DNA of 20,171 bases, from positions 1 through 20,171 of the forward strand of contig CADWAF010004357.1 of the NCBI GenBank assembly GCA_902984215.1, read 5' to 3'. Under the pieces are notes generated by a model. That model did no database searches. It saw nothing but the letters and a program-made list of their open reading frames with translations, and was not told the DNA's origin. Position numbers and translations under genes: made by a program. This stretch comes from Willaertia magna. Its lineage: Eukaryota > Heterolobosea > Eutetramitea > Acrasida > Naegleriidae. Below, one piece after another: positions 9,403-17,295 of the stretch (within the stretch, counting starts at the first letter, position 1; every line of letters begins with the position of its first letter).

Positions 9403-10989
9403 TTATTGTAAAGGGGTTTTAAGGGGAACACTACCTTCTAACAATTGAATTTTACGTTCATATTCTTGTTCTTTCTTTTGAGAACTTAGAACCAACTGTT
9501 TGTATTTTAATTTCAGTTCATTTCTGTCCTCCAATATAATCTTATATTTTTCATTTAATTCTTCGTGCTTTTTAGAGAGTTCAAGAAGCATACTATCCCA
9601 TCTTTGATCTCTTTCATTTCCTAGTGCTAAAGCTTTTTCCCTTACTGACCTGACAAGTTGAGACTTTGACTTTTCGTTTTTGTCATTTCTTGCTTTTTCC
9701 AAGTTAAGTTTGATAGTAAGGTCTTCTATTTTCTTTTGTTTAACTGAAAATTGTTGTTTAATATTCTTACTTTCAAACTCAACGTTCACCATCTGCTGAG
9801 ACAGTATTGTATTTTGTTCATTAACTTTAAACAGTTCTTCATCTCTTTCTTTAACATTAAATTCTAAATCTACAATTATTTTGTTCAATCTTTCAATTTT
9901 GACGTTTAGAGCAGATTCTTGTTGTCTCCATTCGTCTTGTAATTGCAGTTTTTCTCTAATTTGTTCTTCAATTTTCATATTTCTTTCGTGGACTTCATCC
10001 CTTAATTCTTTAATCTGTTTCAAGCTTTCTTGGTCTTTTTGAATCCATAATTGCACTTGAGAATTCAACTCTTGTATGTTATCTTCAAGAGATTTGATGT
10101 TAATATCTCTTTGTTGTATATCATTGTTCTTTCCAGCAATAGTTTGATGTAATTCTTCAATATTGCTGGACTTGTCTAGCGACTCCTTAATCAAACTTTC
10201 TATATTTTCTTGGGCTTTTACTAATTCTTCAGATTTGTTATTTAAAAATTCAACTGTTTCATCTAGCTTTTTCTTTAATTCTTCTCTTTCTGTTTCAGTT
10301 TCTTCTTTTTCCAATTGTAATTTATATTCTTTTTCTGATTTAACCCTCAATTCTTCCTTTTTACTTTCAAGATTTTCTTTTATCTCATCTCTTTCTTTTT
10401 CTAATTCTGTCAGCTCTTCTAGCTTTTGAGTTAATAATATAGTCAAATTCTCTATAGTGTTTTTCTTTTCGCTTAACTCTTCATTCATTTTGTTAAGAAT
10501 GTTCTCTAATCCACTTTGATTCTGTTGTAGATTTTGAATTTCTTCTCTTAAATCTCTAATTTCTTCTTCCTTTTGTTGTCTCTCTAAAGCAGCAGTTTCA
10601 TACGTTTCTTTTAAGGAAATTTCTGACATTCTATCCTTTTCAAGTAATTGTTCCTTATATAAATCTTCCATTCTTTGTATCTCTTTTAAATAATTTCTTT
10701 CCTTCTCTAACATTTCATTCCTTAATAAATCATTTTTTAATTTTAATTCTTTTCTTTCTTCAATAAACTTTCCATTTAAATCTTTTAATAAATTATAAGA
10801 ACTTTCTTTAGCCATTAATTTTTCTTTTAATTCTTTATTTTCATTTGTTAAATTGGATGTAATATTAGAGATCTTTTAAATGTAATTATTCATTCCTTAA
10901 ATATAGAATATAAACACTTAATTCCTTACCTGATTCAACTGTTGCTGTTGTGCAGATTGTTGTTGTTGTTGCAGTTGTTGTTGCTTCAT
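9403..10989 (-). CDS. Coiled-coil protein with Gln-rich N-terminus (2 exons, 509 residues)
   Basis: Exon 1 is 10989-10930 (20 codons, mostly Gln) and exon 2 is 10872-9403. The 57-nt intron starts GTAAGG and lies between codons, and the joined frame is open for 509 residues to TAA. The ATG at 10989 is directly preceded by an in-frame TAA. After the Gln-rich start the protein is almost entirely Glu/Lys/Leu/Gln heptads to about residue 495. A short non-helical tail follows, ending PLKTPLQ. No catalytic domain, membrane segment or known signature is seen. It differs in sequence from the larger coiled-coil protein upstream, and I see no sign that they are paralogues. A cytoskeletal or organelle-tethering role is possible but unproven. 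TTACA at 9381-9385 (TGTAA on the coding strand) is a likely polyadenylation signal. Confidence 0.85.
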
Positions 10990-11462
10990 TTATTTTTTTA
11001 ATAAATGTAAAGGCTTGTTGTTGGCTTGTAAAAAAAACTGAAAAAAACTGTAAAGAGGCTGCCTGGCTACAAAACACATTTAAAAAAAAAACTGTAGTGC
11101 TTGGTAGGCTGCCTTGGTTGGTTTTTGTTGATTGTTGGAACGGAATGGAATGGAATTGAGGAATAATCATCAATGTTGCAGTAGGTACCTACTTGTTTTA
11201 AGGAATAGTTCAAGTGTAGCTTTAAAAAGTGGTTTGTGCTTATCGTATTATTGTTAATTTGACAATGGGAATCGAAGTTTAAATAAATTTGTATTTTCAA
11301 TTGTTTTCAAAATCTTTTTCTTCTGATTTAAAAAGTTATTGTAACAAAAGGAAAATACACTGGAACCGCAATTAACACAACCAAAATTATAATCCATTGA
11401 TCTGACAACAGACAATTCAACAAAAAAAACTCAAAAATCAAAAACCACAACACAATATAAAA
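10990..11462. other. Intergenic promoter region
   Basis: This 473-base region lies upstream of the minus-strand coiled-coil gene and of the possible plus-strand exon at 11463. It holds two copies of AGGCTGCC (11056-11063 and 11106-11113), each downstream of an A-run plus ACTGTA. It also has four tandem pentamers GGAAC-GGAAT-GGAAT-GGAAT at 11137-11156. Open frames here are short and low in complexity, and I see no gene. Confidence 0.5.
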
Positions 11463-11510
11463 ATGTCTGGAGGAACAGCCTCATTACTCAAATTGTCGAC
11501 TTGTCATAAG
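11463..11510 (+). CDS. Possible short first exon, gene unresolved
   Basis: An ATG in an A-rich lead opens MSGGTASLLKLSTCHK, followed at once by GTAAAT and stops, as expected at a donor site. An acceptor-like TTTCGTTTCAG ends at 11580, but the plus-strand reading after it uses mixed Leu codons unlike real genes here and overlaps a better minus-strand reading. I cannot place the next exon. It may be the start of the gene that ends at 12325, or chance. Confidence 0.25.
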
Positions 11511-11530
11511 GTAAATTAGGTAGTTTTTTG

Positions 11531-11830
11531 TCATGATTTATAGGTGTTGTTATATTGCATTTGTATCGTTTTCGTTTCAGGTATTTTCACTCTTTCAAAA
11601 TCTTGTAATTCATAATATTCTAAAATTCCTAAATTTAAATGTGCTACATCCCAAGCTAATTTTCTATTTTGTTTTTCATTTAATGGATTTAAAGTATCTG
11701 GATTTGGTATTAAGTTAGGTCTGTAAGTGTGTAAAATACCAATAAAAACTAAACCATTTTGAATGGAAGGACATGTGAAGGAGGTTAATTGAATAGATTG
11801 ATAGGGTTTAGTGATGTGTTGACAACGAGT
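11531..11830 (-). pseudogene. Coding-like minus-strand stretch with no start codon
   Basis: One hundred codons are open on the minus strand and end at TGA 11531-11533. The translation looks like globular protein rather than low complexity: it contains NGLVFIGILHTYRPNLIP and KLAWDVAHLNLGILEYYEL, and Leu is coded by TTA almost throughout, as in the real genes here. No ATG opens it: the only in-frame Met lies near the end. Further upstream the frame enters an Arg run that is the reverse of a plus-strand Ser tract and then a TAG. It may be the last exon of a gene whose first exon I cannot find, or a relic cut off by its neighbour. I do not recognise the family. Confidence 0.45.
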
Positions 11831-11833
11831 ACT

Positions 11834-12325
11834 ATGCCTTCTTCTTCTTCTTACACTCCAACAACAACTCTAACAAAGAAACCTCCACATCCAACTTCTA
11901 CTTCATTAATTAATAACAATAAAACTGTTGTTTCGTCTTCATACAACCCTTCAACAACTAATAATTTAATTAAAAAGCCACCAATTCCAACTACAATTCA
12001 AAATAGTAATAATAAATTAATATTACCCCCTACACCTTCTACTTCCACTTCATCTTCTTACCTTAACAACAAGAATAATGCTAATAAACCTTTACCACCA
12101 ATAATAAAGAATATAGACAATAATAATAATAATAAGAATATTACAACAACAAAACAATTGCCAATAATTCCTACAACAACAAGTACATTAAAGAATCAAC
12201 ATAAAGTAATTTCTAATGAAGAATTAAAATCATCTTTAATTACAAATAATAATACAACAAATACAATAATAACTTATAATAATAATAATAATAATAAAAA
12301 TAAATCCAAATGGTTTTGTTGTTAA
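11834..12325 (+). CDS. Low-complexity Asn/Thr/Ser/Pro-rich protein ending in Cys-Cys
   Basis: From the first in-frame ATG at 11834 the frame runs 163 residues to TAA. It is built of Thr/Ser/Pro and Asn/Lys tracts, with several KPP-x-P and LPPI-like proline motifs. It ends KSKWFCC. A basic patch followed by C-terminal CC is the layout of Rab-type double geranylgeranylation or palmitoylation sites, so membrane attachment is possible. No folded domain is visible. The frame is open upstream of 11834 and could be the last exon of a longer gene. A TGTAA at 12345-12349 follows the stop by 20 bases, supporting a real 3' end. Confidence 0.5.
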   Translation: MPSSSSYTPTTTLTKKPPHPTSTSLINNNKTVVSSSYNPSTTNNLIKKPPIPTTIQNSNNKLILPPTPSTSTSSSYLNNKNNANKPLPPIIKNIDNNNNNKNITTTKQLPIIPTTTSTLKNQHKVISNEELKSSLITNNNTTNTIITYNNNNNNKNKSKWFCC

Positions 12326-12421
12326 AAATTATTAAATAAATTGTTGTAAATAAACTATCCAATAAATTACAAATAATCTTTACAAATAACACAATTATTA
12401 AAATAAATAAATAAATAAAAA

Positions 12422-14893
12422 CTATATTTGTTCAGAATACTTTTCACTATTTGGATTATTACATTGTCCTTCACTACTATTTCCATTTTCATATTTATTT
12501 TTAATATATTCTCTAGCAAGCATTGCTCTAACTAATTTACTCCAATTTCCAATAATTTTATTTACTCTTTTCTTTTCATTTCTTTCTCTTTTTAATTTAA
12601 TTTCCTTTTCATATAATTCAAATAATTCAGTATAATATTTTTCTAATATTATTATACCATCTATTTTTGGAAATGATTTATTTCTTTTCACTTCAAATCC
12701 AGTCATTGCTTTTGCATAATCAATTTTCAATTTTTTACAACAATTACATAATGTTTTCATTTCTATTGGTTCTGTTAAATTATTATTGTAAATATGTGAC
12801 TTTTTAATGTGTATACATCCATCCAATAAAAATCTATCACTCCACAATTCATAAACATTTCTATCATTTTTAGGGATTTTTTCATTTTCTATTTTTGGTA
12901 ATTGATAATTTTCACATTGCCACGCACCATATAATTGTGTAAATTCAGAACTATTACTTAATTTAGAAGCTTTCACTATTTTATATGGAGCATTCAATTC
13001 ACTTTCTTTTACTTTCAAGAAATGTTCACGTAACCACTTTTCTTTTGTGTGTAAAGGAAAGATATCTTTCCTTAAATATACTGATTGTCCTTTTATAGTA
13101 GTGACTGGATCTAAATCTTTTGGGTAAAGAGCTTCATATTTTGGGATAAATTTTTCTAAAATATAGATAGGATGGTTTTGGAATGCATTTAAGGTTTTTG
13201 GTAAAATTTCTTGGTGGAATCGTGTAATTTTCTGTGTAATTTCTTTATATGGGAATTCTTGTGTTAAACTGTAGATTGTAATAACTTCATTGAACCATTC
13301 TTGGATTGTTGTAAATAGTTCTTTACCTATTATGGTGTTTGGATATTTATTATTTATAAAAAGGTTTGTAATATCTTCAATTGAAAATTGAAATAAATTA
13401 TTAAATTGAAAATTTAAAATATAAATTGGATAGTTACTATTTATGGTGTCTGTTTTTTTTATAAAATTATTTATTCCTAAAATTTCAAATTCAATTTTTT
13501 TATTTTTAATTTTTTCTAATTTAAATTTACTTTTTAATAAAATTAATTGATAATTATTATCTATTTCAATCCATTGTTTGTTTATTTTTGTAATTTTTAT
13601 TTCATCATTTATATTAATTAAACATTTAAAATTAATATTATAATTTAAATAAATTAAATAAATAATTATAATTATATACAATTCATTTAAATTTTTAATT
13701 ATCTTATTTTCTATATCCAATTGTATTTTATCTTCATCAAAATTTATTACTGTTTCATCATTATTAACCATTTTAAAATCATTTATAAAATAATCATAAA
13801 TAAATTCTAAATCATCTTTTAAAGTATTTACAATTTTTTTTGTATTATTTTTTGTATTTTTTTTCTCCTTACTTTTCTTATCTAATGTCTTGTTTTTCTT
13901 CTTCTTCTTATCATTAAGCTCCTTGTCATCATTCTTACTATCGGAAGAATTATTAGAATTATTTTGAAGGCTATTCTTCTTTTCAATTATACCAAGCACT
14001 AAGGCTTGAATAGTTGTATAATTATAAACTTTTAAACAAGTTTGAAGAGGATAATTAAATTCAACTAATAATTTTGTATAATTTTCAAACTTTTCTAAAT
14101 GATATTCATATTTTGTTTTTCTTTGAACTGTTTTCCTCTTTTTCTTTTTCTTCTTCTTTTCATCTTCGTCGTCATCTTCGGAAGAACCAGTACTATCGGA
14201 AGAATTCTTTTTACGTTTACCATCTTGATGAGAAATTGTAATTTCTAAAGTATTTTCTTTTTCTCTTAAGGCTTCTTGTTCTTCATCTTCTTCATTATTT
14301 TCTTCATTAAAGTTTTCTTCATTGTTACTATTAGACCAATCCATTTGAGAAGAAGATGGATAAGATAGTTCTTCCTCTTCTTGTTGAATTTCTTCCCATT
14401 CATTATCCATATTGTTATCTACATTTGTTAGAGTAGAAGGTTCTTCTTCTTCCCATTCTTCGTCATTACCAATTTCAATAACATTATTGTCATCCACTAC
14501 TTGTTCTTCTTCTAATAGTATCATAATATCATCATCGTTATCTTCTTCTTTAACATTTTCTTCTTTGGGACGCGAGTGTAGAAGAAGGCTATGACTATTA
14601 ATTGTCGTAGTTAGCGGAGTAGTAGAAGTAGTACTATTATTATTTATCGTTTCTTCTTCCGCTTCATTATCTTGTTTAACATCTTCTTCTTTCTTTGAAG
14701 GAATATTACCATTAGCTAATTTAGATTTTCTCTTTTCATTTCTTTGCATTAACTTTTGAACTCCTTGTAAACTTTCCGAATGTAAATGTTCAATATTATT
14801 CTTCTTCTTTTTCATTTCATCCGCATCCTTCTCTTCTACTTGGTCTTGATATACTGGTTGTCCGAAAGGTAACATTTTCTTTCTAATCTTCAC
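12422..14893 (-). CDS. XPC: XPC/Rad4 family nucleotide excision repair protein
   Basis: A single exon of 823 codons ends in TAG. Family knowledge: XPC/Rad4, with Rad23, detects helix-distorting DNA damage and recruits TFIIH in global genome repair. The C-terminal third shows the beta-hairpin domains. BHD1 starts near residue 573 (HPIYILEKFIPKYEALYPK). BHD2 is near 604-643 (VYLRKDIFPLHTKEKWLRE, then PYKIVKASK). BHD3 is near 653-740 (LYGAWQCENY, IPKNDRNVYELW, GCIHI, then AMTGFEV). The conserved tail IGNWSKLVRAMLAREYIKNKY follows near 781-801. The middle (about 260-570) fits the transglutaminase-like domain position but is very Asn/Ile/Lys-rich and diverged. The first 260 residues are acidic Glu/Asp runs with basic nuclear-localisation-like patches. 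Length suits the family (Rad4 about 750, human XPC about 940 residues). It is divergently arranged with the HEAT-like gene across 134 bases. Confidence 0.93.
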   Translation of the reverse strand: MKIRKKMLPFGQPVYQDQVEEKDADEMKKKKNNIEHLHSESLQGVQKLMQRNEKRKSKLANGNIPSKKEEDVKQDNEAEEETINNNSTTSTTPLTTTINSHSLLLHSRPKEENVKEEDNDDDIMILLEEEQVVDDNNVIEIGNDEEWEEEEPSTLTNVDNNMDNEWEEIQQEEEELSYPSSSQMDWSNSNNEENFNEENNEEDEEQEALREKENTLEITISHQDGKRKKNSSDSTGSSEDDDEDEKKKKKKKRKTVQRKTKYEYHLEKFENYTKLLVEFNYPLQTCLKVYNYTTIQALVLGIIEKKNSLQNNSNNSSDSKNDDKELNDKKKKKNKTLDKKSKEKKNTKNNTKKIVNTLKDDLEFIYDYFINDFKMVNNDETVINFDEDKIQLDIENKIIKNLNELYIIIIIYLIYLNYNINFKCLININDEIKITKINKQWIEIDNNYQLILLKSKFKLEKIKNKKIEFEILGINNFIKKTDTINSNYPIYILNFQFNNLFQFSIEDITNLFINNKYPNTIIGKELFTTIQEWFNEVITIYSLTQEFPYKEITQKITRFHQEILPKTLNAFQNHPIYILEKFIPKYEALYPKDLDPVTTIKGQSVYLRKDIFPLHTKEKWLREHFLKVKESELNAPYKIVKASKLSNSSEFTQLYGAWQCENYQLPKIENEKIPKNDRNVYELWSDRFLLDGCIHIKKSHIYNNNLTEPIEMKTLCNCCKKLKIDYAKAMTGFEVKRNKSFPKIDGIIILEKYYTELFELYEKEIKLKRERNEKKRVNKIIGNWSKLVRAMLAREYIKNKYENGNSSEGQCNNPNSEKYSEQI

Positions 14894-15027
14894 AACACAC
14901 TTCTTGTTAGCTAGCTTATTAAAGAAGGCTCTCTAATTAAAACTTTGAAAATCTTTTTAAATTGCGGGAAAGGAAGCCTTCTTTTTTTGCTCGCTAAATA
15001 GTTTGTTTTTTATAGTTCTAGCAAAAA
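14894..15027. promoter_or_regulatory. Divergent promoter of XPC and the HEAT-like gene
   Basis: Only 134 bases separate the two start codons. The region contains a perfect 10-bp inverted repeat, AAAGAAGGCT at 14921-14930 and AGCCTTCTTT at 14975-14984, with 44 bases between the arms. Between the arms sits GCGGGAAA at 14964-14971, a full E2F consensus match. The arrangement suggests shared control of both genes, possibly tied to the cell cycle. Confidence 0.5.
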
Positions 15028-17280
15028 ATGGAACAGCAACACAAACAAATTGAAGGTAAAAGCAAAGGCAGTAATAGTGGACAAGAAGAAGATTCCTTGC
15101 AACAGCAGTTTTTGATTGAGTGGTTAAAGCAGGACTTGAAGTCAATGATACAAAGTGAAAGCGCAGCGAAGAGAAATAGTGCAAAAGATAAGGACCTAGA
15201 TAGTAATAAGAAGAAAGAAGTTAGACAATACTTGGCTAAACTTTTGTATGCTAATTGTTGTACGGGTAGTACAACAGACAAACAAGGCTTGTTGTTGAAA
15301 GGCTCTAAGGAAGAAGAAAAAGAAGAAGATAAAAGGCTCGGTCAACTAGAACATTTGTATGTTTCAGTAATTAAGTTAATAGTAGGCTTCTTACATCGAG
15401 TTGTAGAAAAGAACACTAACAACAAGAACGCAACTAACAAAGCCTCAGTAACTACTAACTCTTCAACAGCAACAACCATTGAAAGTGTTATCCATCGTTT
15501 CTGTATGAAATGTAAATTTAGTTTGTATCTTCTAGTTGAGCTCTTAATGTTCCCTTCCTTCCCTCACTTTAACAATAACAACAATACAAACGGATTAAAC
15601 AAAGAAGTTAACAATAATAATGGAATAAGATATGAAGGTTTAGAAATATTAAAGAAAATTGCAAAATCTAATTTTGGGTTGTACAGAGAATTAATTGCAA
15701 TTTTAATTACATATTCTTATCAACAAAAACATTTTATTTATGAACATTTATTACAAATTGATAAATATAAATATAGTAAATTAAATGACAAAGAATTTAA
15801 TGATATTTTTGAAAGTTTTATTTGGAGATTTTATTGTTTTATTGAACAAACAAGTTTTAAAAAGGAAAATTGTAATGAATTATTTTTAGAAGAAATATTT
15901 TATTTAATTATTCATAGTTTACAATATTATTTATTTTTAGATTTTAAAAATCAATTAGCTAATAGTCATTATGTAATTCATCGTTGTGTTTTTTGGTTAA
16001 ATATTATTTTAGAAAAGAACGTGACATTGGTTCAATCATTGTTAAAGAAATGTTTATTACAATTAATTTTACAAAATTTAAATAATAAAAATAATAAAAA
16101 TTGTAAAAATAAAAATAATGGAGAGGAAGTGAAGAATGACGATTTTTGTGAATATGTATTAATGGCAATGATCGAAGTGTTTAAAAATTTAAAGAGTGGT
16201 AATAATAATAATTTTTGTAAATTTATTGTAAATACTTTACAACATTTCATCACAAATATTTTACAAGTTGGAAAAGAAAAAGTGATTGCTTTAGATTTAC
16301 TTTATCAATTGACTGTCACTCAATCATCATCTCAACAAAAACCAACAAATAACAATAGTACCAAAAATGGAAATGATAACAACACCAATATTAGTAGTAA
16401 TAATAGTAATAATAACAATTGGAATAGTTTCATGCAATTTATTTGTAATCAATTACTATTTCAAGAAAAAGAACATGTAGTTAGAATTGCTGCTTTAAAA
16501 TACATTGATGAATATTTAAATAATTATTTATTGTTTGACAGTAATAATCAAAATCAATCACGTTCTAACCTTAACATTTTAGATAAATTATTGTCAAGTA
16601 TTAAATATGATCCAAACTCTCAAGTAAGATTAAAGGCATTAGATATTTATTTGGAATATTATGATAAATTACAATTAAATATTAATAATAACAAGAATAA
16701 AATTAGAAATCATGTAAATATTGGTAATAACAACAATAGCAGTGTACTTTATGACATTATTTATTTAAAAAGTCAAGATAAAGATAAAAGAATTAGATTA
16801 AAAGCATATCAATTTATTTTAACGTATGGTGTAAAGAAATTTAATGAGGAATGGAAAGAAAAGGATAAATTATTAAGTCACAATAGTTGTCAACAACAAC
16901 AAACCTCAGACAGTAACTACAATAAGAAACAACTTGTTGTACAACAAGGAAGTGCAAGCATAACAAGTGAGACAGAAGGGAATATTACTTCCTCCTCATC
17001 TTCTGGTAGTAAAATATTACATGTAAAATTACAAGAATTAATAGTCAAGGGATTGTCAAATAATAATAATCCAATCCCCAATAATGGTAGTGATACTAAT
17101 GAACATAAACAACAAGAATGTAAATTATGTGAAGAAATCTATTTACAAGTAATAACATCCTACAAACAATATATTCCATTAATTCCCATTCGTTCTCTAG
17201 ATAATCAAAATACTGCGAATGCCATTGAACAATTTTTACAACATTATATTGTAACTATTTATCCATATCTTTACAATTAA
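15028..17280 (+). CDS. HEAT/ARM-like helical repeat protein, low-complexity insertions
   Basis: One uninterrupted frame gives 750 residues to TAA. The ATG at 15028 lies 135 bases from the XPC start and has an A-rich lead. Residues 1-110 are Lys/Glu/Gln-rich. The rest is helical, broken by Asn/Ser tracts near 180-200, 350-365 and 440-470. HEAT-like helix pairs are visible at about 480-500 (HVVRIAALKYIDEYL), 529-546 (SQVRLKALDIYLEYYDK) and 583-600 (KRIRLKAYQFILTYG), each with the x-R-x-x-A-L pattern of the second helix. Such repeats form curved scaffolds for protein binding, as in condensin, MMS19 or Integrator subunits, but I could not match a specific family. Divergence from a repair gene is suggestive context only. 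The 3' end nearly abuts the convergent G-alpha gene. Confidence 0.75.
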   Translation: MEQQHKQIEGKSKGSNSGQEEDSLQQQFLIEWLKQDLKSMIQSESAAKRNSAKDKDLDSNKKKEVRQYLAKLLYANCCTGSTTDKQGLLLKGSKEEEKEEDKRLGQLEHLYVSVIKLIVGFLHRVVEKNTNNKNATNKASVTTNSSTATTIESVIHRFCMKCKFSLYLLVELLMFPSFPHFNNNNNTNGLNKEVNNNNGIRYEGLEILKKIAKSNFGLYRELIAILITYSYQQKHFIYEHLLQIDKYKYSKLNDKEFNDIFESFIWRFYCFIEQTSFKKENCNELFLEEIFYLIIHSLQYYLFLDFKNQLANSHYVIHRCVFWLNIILEKNVTLVQSLLKKCLLQLILQNLNNKNNKNCKNKNNGEEVKNDDFCEYVLMAMIEVFKNLKSGNNNNFCKFIVNTLQHFITNILQVGKEKVIALDLLYQLTVTQSSSQQKPTNNNSTKNGNDNNTNISSNNSNNNNWNSFMQFICNQLLFQEKEHVVRIAALKYIDEYLNNYLLFDSNNQNQSRSNLNILDKLLSSIKYDPNSQVRLKALDIYLEYYDKLQLNINNNKNKIRNHVNIGNNNNSSVLYDIIYLKSQDKDKRIRLKAYQFILTYGVKKFNEEWKEKDKLLSHNSCQQQQTSDSNYNKKQLVVQQGSASITSETEGNITSSSSSGSKILHVKLQELIVKGLSNNNNPIPNNGSDTNEHKQQECKLCEEIYLQVITSYKQYIPLIPIRSLDNQNTANAIEQFLQHYIVTIYPYLYN

Positions 17281-17295
17281 AAATAATTTACAAAT
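17281..17295. other. 15-base gap between convergent stop codons
   Basis: The HEAT-like TAA (17278-17280) and G-alpha TAA (17298-17296, minus) are 15 bases apart, so the 3' untranslated ends must overlap. TTACA at 17288-17292 (TGTAA on the minus strand) would serve the G-alpha transcript. Confidence 0.7.

Noticed and set aside
10163..10429. Plus-strand Ser/Phe-rich 88-codon frame
   Set aside because: It is a shadow of the minus-strand Glu/Lys coiled coil (antisense of GAA/AAA codons).
10886..11173. Minus-strand 95-codon frame over the first exon of the coiled-coil gene
   Set aside because: It is in another frame from the Gln-rich exon 1, and its product is compositionally odd. The spliced model explains the region.
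11533..11718. Plus-strand 61-codon frame, or an exon after the acceptor at 11580
   Set aside because: Mixed Leu codons and Leu/Phe-rich content look like the antisense of the better minus-strand reading.
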